Positions 35,335-44,535 are shown, counted from the first letter of the stretch. The stretch is DNA of 64,000 nt from Alphaproteobacteria bacterium (GCA_021774735.1 JAJFIS010000041.1:1-64000); one strand, 5' to 3'. Notes: generated by a model not told the origin, from the sequence alone. Translations and numbers: made by a program.

Positions 35335-35704
35335 ATCGGACCCCTGATTACCTAAATTTATCTACGAGCTTAAGCCTACTTCTTAGCATAAGATTTACCT
35401 GAAAGATTATGGTAAAACCAGATATTTCCTGTCCCAACCCCTATGCTTTTATACACAGCAGAGATACCCACGAGTATGAGGTAATGCTCTGTCTACAACC
35501 GCAGAAAAGATCTTTCTCTGATTGCTCCGGCGTTTCTACACCACTATAGAGTTAAATGCATATCGAACTTTCTCTCATCGAGGTGCGGCTTTTTACACAA
35601 AAATGCTCAGTAAAGCTCATTTGGCCATAAAAGCTTATTTGAATTGACGATACCCCTATATGAGCTCCACTATGCCTGCACATAAAATATTGGGAGGGAC
35701 ACAG
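35335..35704. other. Intergenic region between divergent genes; imperfect direct repeat
   Basis: No gene seen in 370 bases between the acyl-CoA dehydrogenase (-) and the S10 peptidase (+). Near the peptidase, AAAGCTCATTTG (35612-35623) recurs as AAAGCTTATTTG (35630-35641), a 12-base direct repeat with one mismatch at an 18-bp pitch. This may be a pair of regulator sites. Promoters for both genes must lie here, but no convincing -35/-10 was selected. Confidence 0.4.
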
Positions 35705-37228
35705 ATGAAACAAATTATAACAGCAATTCTGATTAGTCTATTCGCCGTGATCGGCGTGAGTGCCGACAATCCAGACAAAAAATCGAAAAAAGATACATTC
35801 ACCCTTGATAAGCCAGCCCACTTTGAGACCCAGCATTCAGGCAGCTTTAATGGTACAAAAATATCCTACAAAGCCATCGCAGGCGATACCTTCATCCGCG
35901 ACGAAAATGGCAATCCAACAGCGACTTTTTTCTCGACCGCTTATATTAAAGACGGCGTTAAGGATAGCAGCACAAGACCTGTCACCTTCATCTTTAACGG
36001 CGGCCCCGGCAGTGCCAGCATGTGGCTGCATATGGGGGTTTTTGGCCCGCGCCGGGTGGACATTCCAAGCGACCCAGCGGATGATGGCTCCCCGCCATAC
36101 AAAGTTGAAAATAATATCGACACGCTGCTCGACGTTAGTGACTTGGTTTTCATTGACCCCATGGGCACGGGTCTAACCCGCCCCCTAAATGGCGCTGACC
36201 CCAAGAAACATTGGGGTGTGATGGAAGACGGCAAGTCAGTCGCAACCTTCATTCGTACATGGGTGGACAATAACGAGCGCTGGAACAGCCCCAAATTTAT
36301 CGCCGGGGAAAGCTATGGCACGGTGCGCTCAGCAGTTGTCAGTGATATTCTCACCAACCAAATGGGCATGGGGCTTAATGGCATCATCCTTATTTCAGCG
36401 GTTTTAGACTACCAGAACAGCCGCATCCAAGAAGGCAGCCTGATGTCTTATGTTTCCTTCCTGCCCAGCTTTGCTGCCACCGCATGGTACCATGATGCTT
36501 TGCCAAACAAGCCTGAGAATTTAGAAGTGTTTTTGGATGAAGTGCGCGACTTTGCCCGCACTGAATATTTGAATGTTTTGGTCAAAGGCAACCGAGCGAC
36601 ATTGGCTGAAAACTCAGCCATTACCGACAAGCTACATGGCTATACGGGTTTGAAGAAAAGCTTCCTGAAGGCGTCCAATAACCGCATTCATGTGTTTCGC
36701 TTTTTCAAAGAACTTTTGCGCGACAAAGGCTTGGTCGTTGGCCGCATTGACAGCCGCTATACGGGCACCGAGCGTGAAGCTGCAGGTGAAGTTTTCAAAG
36801 GCGATCCATTTTTTGCCGCTGTCGGCAATGCTTACACCACCGGCATGAACGAGCATTTGCGCAAATTCTTGGGCGTGAAGCTTGAAAAGCGCCGCTATAA
36901 CAGCAATGCCCGCGCCATGAAGGGTTGGGACTGGAATTGGCTGATGACCAAAAAGCCGCAGAATGGTGGCCGCTTCATCAATGTCATTCCGATACTCGGC
37001 AAAGCCATGCGCAATAACCCCGATATGCATGTGCTGGTCACCAGCGGCTATTATGATTTCGCGACGCCTTTCTTCGGCGCTGAAAATGCTCTGGCGGAAG
37101 AAGATATCGTCAAAGATCAACTTCATTTCACTTATTATGAAGCCGGTCACATGATGTATCTGCATGATGCATCACGGGCTAAGTTCCTCGATGACATCAG
37201 GGCTTTCATGCAAGACAGGCTTCGGTAA
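35705..37228 (+). CDS. S10-family serine carboxypeptidase, secreted
   Basis: 507 residues from the ATG at 35705, which has GGGAGG about 8 nt upstream and opens a signal peptide (MKQIITAILISLFAVIGVSA). Alpha/beta-hydrolase with FNGGPGSASMWLHMG (oxyanion hole), nucleophile in AGESYG (Ser about 203), Asp in SGYYDFATP (about 451) and His in YEAGHMMYL (about 481). It removes C-terminal residues from peptides in the periplasm or medium, consistent with a peptide-feeding lifestyle shared with the S9 peptidase at 52 kb. Confidence 0.93.
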   Translation: MKQIITAILISLFAVIGVSADNPDKKSKKDTFTLDKPAHFETQHSGSFNGTKISYKAIAGDTFIRDENGNPTATFFSTAYIKDGVKDSSTRPVTFIFNGGPGSASMWLHMGVFGPRRVDIPSDPADDGSPPYKVENNIDTLLDVSDLVFIDPMGTGLTRPLNGADPKKHWGVMEDGKSVATFIRTWVDNNERWNSPKFIAGESYGTVRSAVVSDILTNQMGMGLNGIILISAVLDYQNSRIQEGSLMSYVSFLPSFAATAWYHDALPNKPENLEVFLDEVRDFARTEYLNVLVKGNRATLAENSAITDKLHGYTGLKKSFLKASNNRIHVFRFFKELLRDKGLVVGRIDSRYTGTEREAAGEVFKGDPFFAAVGNAYTTGMNEHLRKFLGVKLEKRRYNSNARAMKGWDWNWLMTKKPQNGGRFINVIPILGKAMRNNPDMHVLVTSGYYDFATPFFGAENALAEEDIVKDQLHFTYYEAGHMMYLHDASRAKFLDDIRAFMQDRLR

Positions 37229-37287
37229 GAAAACAAATGGCCTATAGATGGACCTGCACCCACAGACATAACCATGAGGATCACACC

Positions 37288-37587
37288 ATGAAACGCATTA
37301 TAACTTTCACAGCCTTAGCAATTTTTGGCCTGAGTAGCATATCCATGGCCCAACAAGGGGCTACGATGCCCTTGAAGCGCGTGAAAATAGCAAAAGATAT
37401 TAACGCCAGCTTGGTTTGCTACCAAGAAGGCAAGGTCATCCTTGAGATAAGCGATCTTTCTTCCCTAAATCCTGATAGCAATCGAGGCATATTCACTATC
37501 CAAGTCCATACGCATAAAGGTGCCCGACATACCCTCTTCATCGGGGCAAATACTAGCTGCCATATCACTGAAACCAAGAAGAAGTAG
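37288..37587 (+). CDS. Small secreted protein of unknown function
   Basis: 99 residues from the ATG at 37288 (GAGGA 7-8 nt upstream); the frame is open from 37237. Signal peptide MKRIITFTALAIFGLSSISMA, then a short beta-rich domain with two Cys (SLVCYQEG and TSCHITE) and a basic tail. No family recognised. It follows the S10 peptidase by 59 bp and may be co-transcribed. It converges with the HSD10-like gene. Confidence 0.55.
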   Translation: MKRIITFTALAIFGLSSISMAQQGATMPLKRVKIAKDINASLVCYQEGKVILEISDLSSLNPDSNRGIFTIQVHTHKGARHTLFIGANTSCHITETKKK

Positions 37588-37599
37588 AGCTGCCCGCCC

Positions 37600-38364
37600 T
37601 TATTTGGGTGCCATGCGGATAGCGCCGTCTAGACGGATGGTTTCGCCGTTGATATAAGCATTTTCAACTATATGCGCCGCGAGTGAGCCATATTCTTTTG
37701 GGTCACCAAGCCGCGCGGGGTTCGGCACACTTTTCGACAGCGCTGCCACAGCGTCTTCCGGCAAGCCTTGGAACAGAGGCGTTTGAAACAGTCCCGGCGC
37801 GATGGTGTTAACCCGGATGCCATCCCGGGCAAGGTCGCGGGCGATAGGCAAGGTCATGCCAACTACACCGCCCTTAGAGGCTGAATAAGCCGCTTGGCCA
37901 ATTTGTCCGTCATAAGCGGCAACAGAGGCTGTGTTAATGATAACGCCGCCTTCTTCGCTGCCATCCAAGCGCCCTGCCGCGCACATGCGCTCCGCTGCAA
38001 TGCGGATGCAATTAAAAGTACCGCCAAGATTGATATTGATAACTTTTTGGAACAGCTCAAGCGTATGGGCACCGTCGCGGCCAACGGTTTTCACCGCTAC
38101 GGCAATGCCGGCGCAGTTAACCAGAACCCGGGTGGTGCCATGAGCCGCTTCTGCGGCATCGAAGCCTGCGATAACGTCTGCTTCATCAGCCACATTAACC
38201 CGGCAGAAAAGTCCCCCAATAGCGGCGGCATGGGACGCACCCAATTCTTCGTTCAGATCAAAGATCGTAACCTTCGCCCCTAACAAGGCCAGCTTTGCCG
38301 CAGTAGCGCCGCCAAGGCCCGATGCACCGCCCGTAACAACAACTCCAAGGTCCTTCACGTCCAT
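37600..38364 (-). CDS. HSD10-like 3-hydroxyacyl-CoA dehydrogenase (SDR)
   Basis: 254 residues. Rossmann TGGASGLGGATA, NAD-favouring FDLNEE after strand 2, NCAGIAVAVKT, catalytic NTASVAAYDGQIGQAAYSASK, and the C-terminal NGETIRLDGAIRMAPK. All are typical of type-2 3-hydroxyacyl-CoA (2-methyl-3-hydroxybutyryl-CoA) dehydrogenases. The isoleucine-degradation role fits the nearby valine genes. Located 96 bp downstream of korB. Confidence 0.92.
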   Translation of the reverse strand: MDVKDLGVVVTGGASGLGGATAAKLALLGAKVTIFDLNEELGASHAAAIGGLFCRVNVADEADVIAGFDAAEAAHGTTRVLVNCAGIAVAVKTVGRDGAHTLELFQKVININLGGTFNCIRIAAERMCAAGRLDGSEEGGVIINTASVAAYDGQIGQAAYSASKGGVVGMTLPIARDLARDGIRVNTIAPGLFQTPLFQGLPEDAVAALSKSVPNPARLGDPKEYGSLAAHIVENAYINGETIRLDGAIRMAPK

Positions 38365-38405
38365 AACAATATCCTTTAAATCTTTGATTAAACAAGGGCA
38401 CAGGC

Positions 38406-38431
38406 GGGCTTAATTGCCCACACTTAAGCCC
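38406..38431. repeat. Inverted repeat 3' of korB
   Basis: GGGCTTAA (38406-38413) pairs with TTAAGCCC (38424-38431) around a 10-nt loop, 29 bp after the korB stop. On the minus strand no T-run follows, so it is a 3' stem-loop or weak terminator rather than a clear intrinsic one. Confidence 0.4.
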
Positions 38432-38459
38432 AAAAAATATCTATTTTTACTATATTAAA

Positions 38460-39482
38460 TTAAACGGTCCAAGTCTGGCCCCGGTGCATAATGTCCTTAA
38501 GCGTCACACCACTGTTCGCCACAGCCGCAACTTGGTCATTAACGGCAATATCATAGCTAACATCAGCCGGGTTATCATAAAGAACGCCCATGGCCACCGG
38601 CATGCCGTCGCCAAATCCAACTTCACAGATCATCCGCGCCATCATCAGATTGCCGCTGTCATGGACCAAAATATCAGCCTCTGTAACCCCATTCTCGCCG
38701 ATAGTGACGGCTTCCAAATGCATGGTCTTAGGGTTAAAGATGATGCCTTTATCACCCTCTTTGCCATAAATCATCGGCGCGCCGTGCTCGAGCAGCAATT
38801 GGCGGTCCTTCACGACAGATTTCTCCGTCAGGTCCGACCATGCATCATCATTATAAACTAGACAATTTTGCAAAATTTCAACGAAGGCCGCGCCTTTGAA
38901 GTTTTTCGCCGCAGCAAAAACGCCCGGCATATGCTTCTGTGCCGTATCAACGGTGCGGGCTACAAAGCGAGCACCGGAACCAAGGGCAAAGCTGATGGGG
39001 TTCAAGGCTGGATCAATCGACCCCATCGGCGTTGACGGCGTTTTCATGCCCGGCTCGGACGTTGGGCTATATTGGCCCTTAGTTAGGCCGTAAATTTTAT
39101 TATTAAATAGCAAGATATTGATATCAACATTGCGCCGCAGCACATGCAGCATATGATTGCCGCCGATGGACAGGCCATCCCCGTCGCCCGTTATCATCCA
39201 AACGTCTAGCTCAGGGTTGGTAATTTTAAGCCCCGTTGCCACGGCAGGCGCGCGGCCATGAATGGTGTGGAAACCATAAGTGTCCATATAATATGGGAAG
39301 CGTGACGAGCAGCCAATGCCCGAAACGAAAACGGTGTTTTCCTTTGTCGCGCCAAGTTCCGGCAGGGTCCGCTGCATGCATTTCAAAATCGCATAATCAC
39401 CGCAGCCTGGGCACCAACGCACCTCTTGGTCACTGGTAAAGTCTTTGATGGTTAGTTTCTTTTCTGGGATAATTTCATTCAT
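38460..39482 (-). CDS. korB: 2-oxoacid:ferredoxin oxidoreductase subunit beta
   Basis: 340 residues from the ATG at 39482 (GAGGGG upstream). TPP-binding subunit: RWCPGCGDYAIL near the N-terminus, GIGCSSRFPYYM, GDGDGLSIGGNHM and LLFNNKIYGLTKGQYSPT. With KorA it decarboxylates 2-oxoglutarate (most likely) to succinyl-CoA, reducing ferredoxin. Located 11 bp after korA. The two-subunit form without a separate ferredoxin subunit is known from aerobic bacteria. Confidence 0.94.
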   Translation of the reverse strand: MNEIIPEKKLTIKDFTSDQEVRWCPGCGDYAILKCMQRTLPELGATKENTVFVSGIGCSSRFPYYMDTYGFHTIHGRAPAVATGLKITNPELDVWMITGDGDGLSIGGNHMLHVLRRNVDINILLFNNKIYGLTKGQYSPTSEPGMKTPSTPMGSIDPALNPISFALGSGARFVARTVDTAQKHMPGVFAAAKNFKGAAFVEILQNCLVYNDDAWSDLTEKSVVKDRQLLLEHGAPMIYGKEGDKGIIFNPKTMHLEAVTIGENGVTEADILVHDSGNLMMARMICEVGFGDGMPVAMGVLYDNPADVSYDIAVNDQVAAVANSGVTLKDIMHRGQTWTV

Positions 39483-39493
39483 GTCCTGTCCCC

Positions 39494-41350
39494 TCAAGCT
39501 GCAGCTTCAGCGCCAGCGCGGGCGCGAATAACGTCAAGAATTTCTTCAATTTTAAACGGCATACCGGAAACCTTATTCAGTGGTTCAGCATCGACCAGAT
39601 AAACATCGCGCAGCACGGTTTTTAGCTGCCCCTTGTTCATTTCTGGCACCACAATATGTTTAAAACCACCCAGCATCGCGCCTAAGTTCGCTGGGAACGG
39701 GAACAGATGGCGGATCTGCACATGCGCCACATCAATGCCTTCGCTGCGGGCAATTTTCACCGCCTCCGATATCGGCCCAAAGGTTGAACCCCAACCGACG
39801 ACCGCCAAGGGGCTGTTTGCTGTGCCCTGCTCTATAATTTGGTCAGCGATATCATCTGCTATGCCGCTAATTTTATCGGCGCGCACATCGGTCATCTTCT
39901 GGTGGTTATCGGCGTCATAACTAATATGGCCAGTGTCATAATCTTTCTCGATACCGCCAATGCGGTGTTCACAGCCCTTCGTGCCCGGTATCGCCCAATT
40001 ACGCGCTAATGTCTTGGCATCACGCGCATAGGGGTTGAAGCCTTCTTCGTCTGGCCCTGCTTTAAAGTTAACTTTGAAATCTGCGTAGCTATCCAGATCA
40101 GGTAATTTCCACGGCTCAGCGGCATTGCCAATGAAGCCATCGGTGAGCAGCATGACCGGGGTCATATATTTAACTGCCAAACGGCAAGCTTCAATCGCGG
40201 TATCAAAACAGTCCGCTGGAGAGCGCGTTGCCAGCACTGGCATCGGTGCATCACCATTGCGGCCATAAATGGCTTGGTACAGATCTGACTGCTCGGTTTT
40301 TGTCGGCAGGCCAGTGGAAGGACCACCGCGCTGGCTGTTGACAATAACCAGCGGTAATTCGGTCGATATGGCAAGGCCCATGGCCTCCCCCTTCAGCGCG
40401 ATGCCGGGGCCACTTGAGCTGGTAATACCAAGTGCACCGCCGTAAGCCGCACCAAGGGCCGCGCAAACCGCCGCAATTTCGTCTTCGGCTTGGAAGGTGA
40501 TAACACCCAGTTCTTTAAGGCTGGAAAGCGTATGCAATATAGGCGACGCTGGTGTAATGGGGTAGGAACCAAGCATAATTTTCAGCCCCGCGAGCTCGCC
40601 GCCCTTAACAAGGCCCCAACTTATAGCTTGTGCGCCTGTAACAGTACGGTACAAGCCACTTTCCACCGGGGCGGCGCCAATTTGGTAGCGCTTGACCGAA
40701 GAGCTAAGTTCTGCTGTTTCGCCGAACGCATGGCCTGCGTTAAGCGCTGCCACATTGGCTGCCGCAATATTGGGTAGCTTGGCGAATTTATTTTCCAGCC
40801 AGTCCGCGATAGGTTTACGGCTGCGGCTAAACATCCAAAGCATCAGGCCGAGCGTCCACATATTCTTGGACCGCAGACCATCTTTATTGGACAGGCCAAA
40901 TGGCTTCACAGCCTCTTGGGTCATGCGGGAAATATCAAGTTCAATGACCTGAAAATCTTCAAGGCCATCGCCTTCCAGTGGGTTACTCTCATAGCCAGCT
41001 TTGGCAAGGTTCCGTTTGGTGAAAGTGCCTGTATCCACAACCAGCGTGCCGCCCTTGCGGAGAAAATCTATATTCACTTTTAATGCCGCTGGGTTCATCG
41101 CCACCAAAACATCCGGCTGGTCGCCCACTGTTTTAATCGCCCGAGCGCCAAAATTAATCTGAAAAGCGGATACGCCGAAGGTGGTGCCAACGGGCGCGCG
41201 GATTTCAGCAGGAAAGTCAGGGAAGGTCGAAAGGTCACTGCCCGCAAGTGCAGTTGAGCTGGTAAACTGAGAACCCGTAAGCTGCATACCATCGCCGCTA
41301 TCCCCGGCGAAGCGTACAACAGCTGATTCTAGAATTTGCGTATCTGACAT
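39494..41350 (-). CDS. korA: 2-oxoacid:ferredoxin oxidoreductase subunit alpha (gamma-alpha fusion)
   Basis: 618 residues, a fusion of a gamma domain (about 1-190; RFAGDSGDGMQLTGS, FPAEIRAPVG) and the alpha subunit (about 220-610; GSYPITPASPILH, AEDEIAAVCAALGAAYGG, TSSSGPGIALKGEAMG). AAGGA lies 9 nt upstream of the ATG. Fused KorA with KorB is the form found in aerobic alphaproteobacteria and Magnetococcus-type organisms, where it can replace or supplement 2-oxoglutarate dehydrogenase. Specificity for 2-oxoglutarate versus branched-chain oxoacids is inferred. Confidence 0.94.
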   Translation of the reverse strand: MSDTQILESAVVRFAGDSGDGMQLTGSQFTSSTALAGSDLSTFPDFPAEIRAPVGTTFGVSAFQINFGARAIKTVGDQPDVLVAMNPAALKVNIDFLRKGGTLVVDTGTFTKRNLAKAGYESNPLEGDGLEDFQVIELDISRMTQEAVKPFGLSNKDGLRSKNMWTLGLMLWMFSRSRKPIADWLENKFAKLPNIAAANVAALNAGHAFGETAELSSSVKRYQIGAAPVESGLYRTVTGAQAISWGLVKGGELAGLKIMLGSYPITPASPILHTLSSLKELGVITFQAEDEIAAVCAALGAAYGGALGITSSSGPGIALKGEAMGLAISTELPLVIVNSQRGGPSTGLPTKTEQSDLYQAIYGRNGDAPMPVLATRSPADCFDTAIEACRLAVKYMTPVMLLTDGFIGNAAEPWKLPDLDSYADFKVNFKAGPDEEGFNPYARDAKTLARNWAIPGTKGCEHRIGGIEKDYDTGHISYDADNHQKMTDVRADKISGIADDIADQIIEQGTANSPLAVVGWGSTFGPISEAVKIARSEGIDVAHVQIRHLFPFPANLGAMLGGFKHIVVPEMNKGQLKTVLRDVYLVDAEPLNKVSGMPFKIEEILDVIRARAGAEAAA

Positions 41351-41550
41351 TCAATCAATCCTTATGTCCAAAACTCATTTGGAACTTTTATAGCGTCCAA
41401 CTTGCCCCATTGCCAGTCAAGTCGATAAATTCGAACTTTATTTGGCGCTATGCCGCATGGATAACAAGCAGTTTTTTCTTATGCCATACATCAAGAATTT
41501 TCAACATAACCATTTTGTGAATTTCATCAGCTCAGTTTACTTACTGAAAT

Positions 41551-42063
41551 TTAAAAATTAACTTTGCCGTGAATTAAGGCGTCAATATCGTTTGAATCTA
41601 TACATAAATATGCTTGTTCTGGTCCATCACCATGTCCGTCTGACCAAGGGCGCATACCATCATGAGAAACCCAAAGAATCATTTTAGTCAGATCCCATTC
41701 TTCCTCACCAACGAGAACCGCATTTAGTATCCTATCTGGAAATTTGGCATTAAAAGATAGAAAAATACCGAGTAAAAGATGGATAGATGAAACAAATGTC
41801 TCATCAAGCTTACCAAGAACGTCAACACGGTTTGCATTGGCCTCTCGCGCTACCATATCACCTTCCGGTTTATAGTTTTTATCGAAGCAAGTGAGAAAAG
41901 ATATTGATGATGCCCCTTCCCACATATTTTCACGCATAATGTAAATACCATTCTCCAACAAATCGAACTCATGGCCATCTTTCGCTACGCCAGGCTTCAG
42001 TGGAAAATCTTGCTCCTTAAAATGTTTATTCCAATAACGAGTAAATATACGATTACATTTCAT
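41551..42063 (-). CDS. Orphan accessory protein, possibly immunity-related
   Basis: 170 residues, preceded by a strong SD (AGGAGGATAGTC before the ATG). Soluble, mixed composition, acidic, no signal peptide or membrane segment; FDLLENGIYIMRENMWEG and LICLD-like strands suggest a compact alpha/beta fold. No family recognised. It is third in a row of small same-strand genes after a decayed toxin-like gene, and base composition is AT-richer than the flanks. An immunity role is inferred from position only. Confidence 0.6.
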   Translation of the reverse strand: MKCNRIFTRYWNKHFKEQDFPLKPGVAKDGHEFDLLENGIYIMRENMWEGASSISFLTCFDKNYKPEGDMVAREANANRVDVLGKLDETFVSSIHLLLGIFLSFNAKFPDRILNAVLVGEEEWDLTKMILWVSHDGMRPWSDGHGDGPEQAYLCIDSNDIDALIHGKVNF

Positions 42064-42203
42064 GACTATCCTCCTGACAACATTCTTAAGCCTTTATCAA
42101 TCGCCTTTTGAAAATTTGGATCTTTAGTTAAGGCGCGCAATTAAACTTGATGATTTTCTTTTGCTAGATAAATTTCTAAGAATCTTTAGCTTTATGTCGC
42201 GTA

Positions 42204-42554
42204 TTATCCCAACTCCAACTTATATACATCCATTTTTGAAATTTTATCTGGCCAAGGATCAGTATAAGTATAACCTTCAATTGATTCCAGGTAGCCATTT
42301 TTAACGTAAAATAAATATCCAGAATCAATCGTGGAATTTAACATAGCCCCCACTTCACCGCCTATATGAGTTTCGTGACATTTTCCAACTTTTAAATTGG
42401 CGTTTTCGGCAAGTTCGGTAATAAATCCAACACCACTATACCACCTATCAATCGCTCTTATGCCATCAAAAACTCTAGCTTCGTTATTCAAATCTACCCC
42501 AATATTTTTTAAATGTTGAAGCAAAACAGCTTTTTCAATTTCATTAATTTTCAT
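42204..42554 (-). CDS. Small accessory protein, immunity-like
   Basis: 116 residues, with AGGAG 6 nt before the ATG. The pattern YSGVGFITEL...HIGGEVGAML...GYLFYVKNGYLESIEGYTYTDPWP resembles a widespread small family, usually called hypothetical, with a GvGF strand and an EGYTYxxPWP motif. Members often sit in polymorphic-toxin immunity arrays. Second of three small genes behind the toxin remnant. Function not established. Confidence 0.62.
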   Translation of the reverse strand: MKINEIEKAVLLQHLKNIGVDLNNEARVFDGIRAIDRWYSGVGFITELAENANLKVGKCHETHIGGEVGAMLNSTIDSGYLFYVKNGYLESIEGYTYTDPWPDKISKMDVYKLELG

Positions 42555-42718
42555 GGCACTCCTTTTGGTGCAAATGCAGTAGACACATTTACTATGTCAT
42601 CGCTATTCAGTATCCAACAAGTCAAGCCTAACCCCATTATGGATAATGAACCTACTTGAATTACTCTTTATCCCTAGAGTTCCAAGTGTTTAATATAGAG
42701 TGAAATGGGAAATTTTTA

Positions 42719-43192
42719 TCACTCTAATTTTTGAAGGACAAAATCCAAGCCTTGAACTGGAATTACATAGCCCACGCCACAATCAATAAAGACAGAATCG
42801 AATGGGGTCTCCCCATAATACCAGCCTTCCTTATAGGCAACAAACTTGTCAAAAATTAATGGCACATGGCTGGGTACAGGTTTATTTGTCAGCAAATCTA
42901 TTGGGATTTTTTTAGCTAACACTTTACAAATCACACAATGGGTAGCGTCTGCTGTAGGCGACCAAACCCTTGAGCTGGAGCCATTACAATCCGCACCTTC
43001 CCCATAGACTCGGAGAAAGACTTGTGCCTCTGGAGGCAGACTACATTCTACTATCATTTCCCAATTGGATTGCAGCCAGTCATCTAAGTATGAATCAGTT
43101 TTAGCGAAACTCGCGATTTTAGTGATATCTGCCCATGCGGCTGTAATAACTGCTCGATAACAGTTGATTGCATTAGTAACGTTATTTTTCAC
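42719..43192 (-). CDS. Probable immunity protein of the adjacent toxin remnant
   Basis: 157 residues from a GTG at 43192 that abuts the TAG stop of the toxin-like tail (43195-43193) with no intervening base; the SD (GAGGAAAA) lies inside that tail. Such coupling is typical of contact-dependent or RHS toxin/immunity pairs. The protein is soluble with several Cys (IVECSL, ADCNG, HCVICKV, IDCGVG) and no signal peptide. No family recognised; the role is inferred from the junction. Confidence 0.6.
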   Translation of the reverse strand: MKNNVTNAINCYRAVITAAWADITKIASFAKTDSYLDDWLQSNWEMIVECSLPPEAQVFLRVYGEGADCNGSSSRVWSPTADATHCVICKVLAKKIPIDLLTNKPVPSHVPLIFDKFVAYKEGWYYGETPFDSVFIDCGVGYVIPVQGLDFVLQKLE

Positions 43193-43830
43193 CTACTTTT
43201 CCTCAATCTTATCTTCGGCGCGCTTTAATATTTCTCTCTCCAGATCAGTTGGTTCCCGTTTCTTACCTTTTGTACCAGGTATAGGGTCCTCAAACTTCTT
43301 AGGCGTTTTACTTCCCTCTGGAGCCTTTGGATGTTCATTCGGTACTTTTTCTTTTACTCTTTCATTAGTTATATCAGTTACAGTGCCATCCTAGTGTTCA
43401 ATTTCTACGCCTTTTTCCATCGGACCGGTATTCGTCATAAGATTATTTGCCACATAAGTATACAGATTTGACGTCGCTGAGCTAACCGTCTGTTTTGCAT
43501 TTTCTGATCTGATGTGCTAATTGGGGCGGCTTGGAGGTCGAGGATTATCAATCGCTTGGGGATGTGGGGAACAGGGTCCACGACTGGACCACGTAAGCTG
43601 AGTGATGTTACGGCTGAAAACACGTAAACTGGAGGTCGGCGCGGTAGTAATATAGCCCTGCGTGTCCTCCGCTACGCCCCATTCAGATTCGCAAACAGCG
43701 TCATAGCGCCGCGTGGTATATTAAACGGTGCTTGCGCTTAGTCTACTGCCGTGAAGAACGGATAGTCGCCTTCGCTAGCTGCATCCTGTATGCCGTCATG
43801 GGCATCAGTGAGATAGAATAAAATGTGAAA
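43193..43830 (-). pseudogene. Decayed RHS/polymorphic-toxin-like C-terminal region
   Basis: On the minus strand, the last frame reads DGTVTDITNERVKEKVPNEH and on to LERE-ILKRAEDKIEEK with a TAG at 43195-43193; it has no start codon and is preceded in frame by another TAG (43393-43391). Before that TAG the same frame reads SSATSNLYTYVANNLM, which recalls the NLYxYVxNNP junction between RHS core and toxin tip. Further upstream, coherent protein-like stretches appear in other frames (YDAVCESEWGVAEDTQGYIT; FYLTDAHDGIQDAASEGDY), as expected after frameshifts. No complete open frame exists between 43193 and mobA. The RHS assignment rests on one short motif and gene order. The left limit is approximate. 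Confidence 0.5.
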
Positions 43831-43974
43831 ACAACCAAAAGCCCATACTGAATGAAAGCTTGTGCTTGGTATTCGGTAGTATCCGTCTATAAAGTGTAGT
43901 GGCAATAGCTACTTAAGGCAGAGTTAAAATAAAAGCGGGGTTAAATGGTTTCATCTAAGGAAGAAAAGCATCAT

Positions 43975-44535
43975 ATGCCATCTACAACAACCCTGATTTT
44001 AGCCGGTGGCAAGTCCCGCCGCATGGGAAGCCGAGACAAAAGTTTTATAAAGTGGCAGGGACAACCACTAATTCTTCAAACGCTAGAATTCGCCCGCGCT
44101 CAAACCGAAGTAATTTTCATCAGTAGCAATCGCCCCGCAGATATTTATGACGCTCTTGGCGCAGATGCTATTTTACCGGACCCTGAAGGCTTGGATCATG
44201 CGGGACCGCTCGCGGGCATTCTTGCTGGGCTGGAATATGGCGCGACTGATTGGCTATTTACCCTGCCTGTTGATACCCCCGACTTACCAGCTGATTTACT
44301 GCCTGCCCTAATGCGGTCTGTTGAAGTGAATAATGCCGCAATTGCTGTCGCTTCCTTCTGTGGCAATTGCCAGCAGGTTATTGGCCTTTGGCACCGCTCG
44401 ATTGCGCCATTGCTGCGGGATTATCTCGAAAATGGCGAGCGACGGGTTATGCCCTTCATCCGCAATAACTGCGCTGACATCGTTGAATTTGACCATAGGG
44501 CGAAAAATATGAACCGCCCTGAAGATTTCGAATAA
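43975..44535 (+). CDS. mobA: Molybdenum cofactor guanylyltransferase
   Basis: 186 residues from the ATG at 43975, which gives the standard start before TTTLILAGGKSRRMGSRDKS, the nucleotide-binding loop; an ATG at 43945 lies ten codons upstream and has no family match. Other MobA motifs: GPLAGILAGLEY and TLPVDTPDLP (metal-binding Asp). It adds GMP to molybdopterin to form the bis-MGD cofactor of DMSO-reductase-family enzymes. No molybdoenzyme gene is nearby. AAGGAAG lies upstream. Confidence 0.93.
   Translation: MPSTTTLILAGGKSRRMGSRDKSFIKWQGQPLILQTLEFARAQTEVIFISSNRPADIYDALGADAILPDPEGLDHAGPLAGILAGLEYGATDWLFTLPVDTPDLPADLLPALMRSVEVNNAAIAVASFCGNCQQVIGLWHRSIAPLLRDYLENGERRVMPFIRNNCADIVEFDHRAKNMNRPEDFE

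Noticed and set aside
36632-37165. 177-codon minus frame opposite the S10 peptidase
   Set aside because: Antisense shadow; the S10 catalytic triad is on the + frame.
43164-43394. 76-codon + strand frame across the toxin remnant
   Set aside because: Ser/Phe-rich complement of the Lys/Glu-rich minus-strand tail, which has the protein-like composition and the coupled downstream gene.
43435-43623. 62-codon minus frame as an independent small gene
   Set aside because: No SD or family; better explained as one frame of the decayed toxin-like gene.
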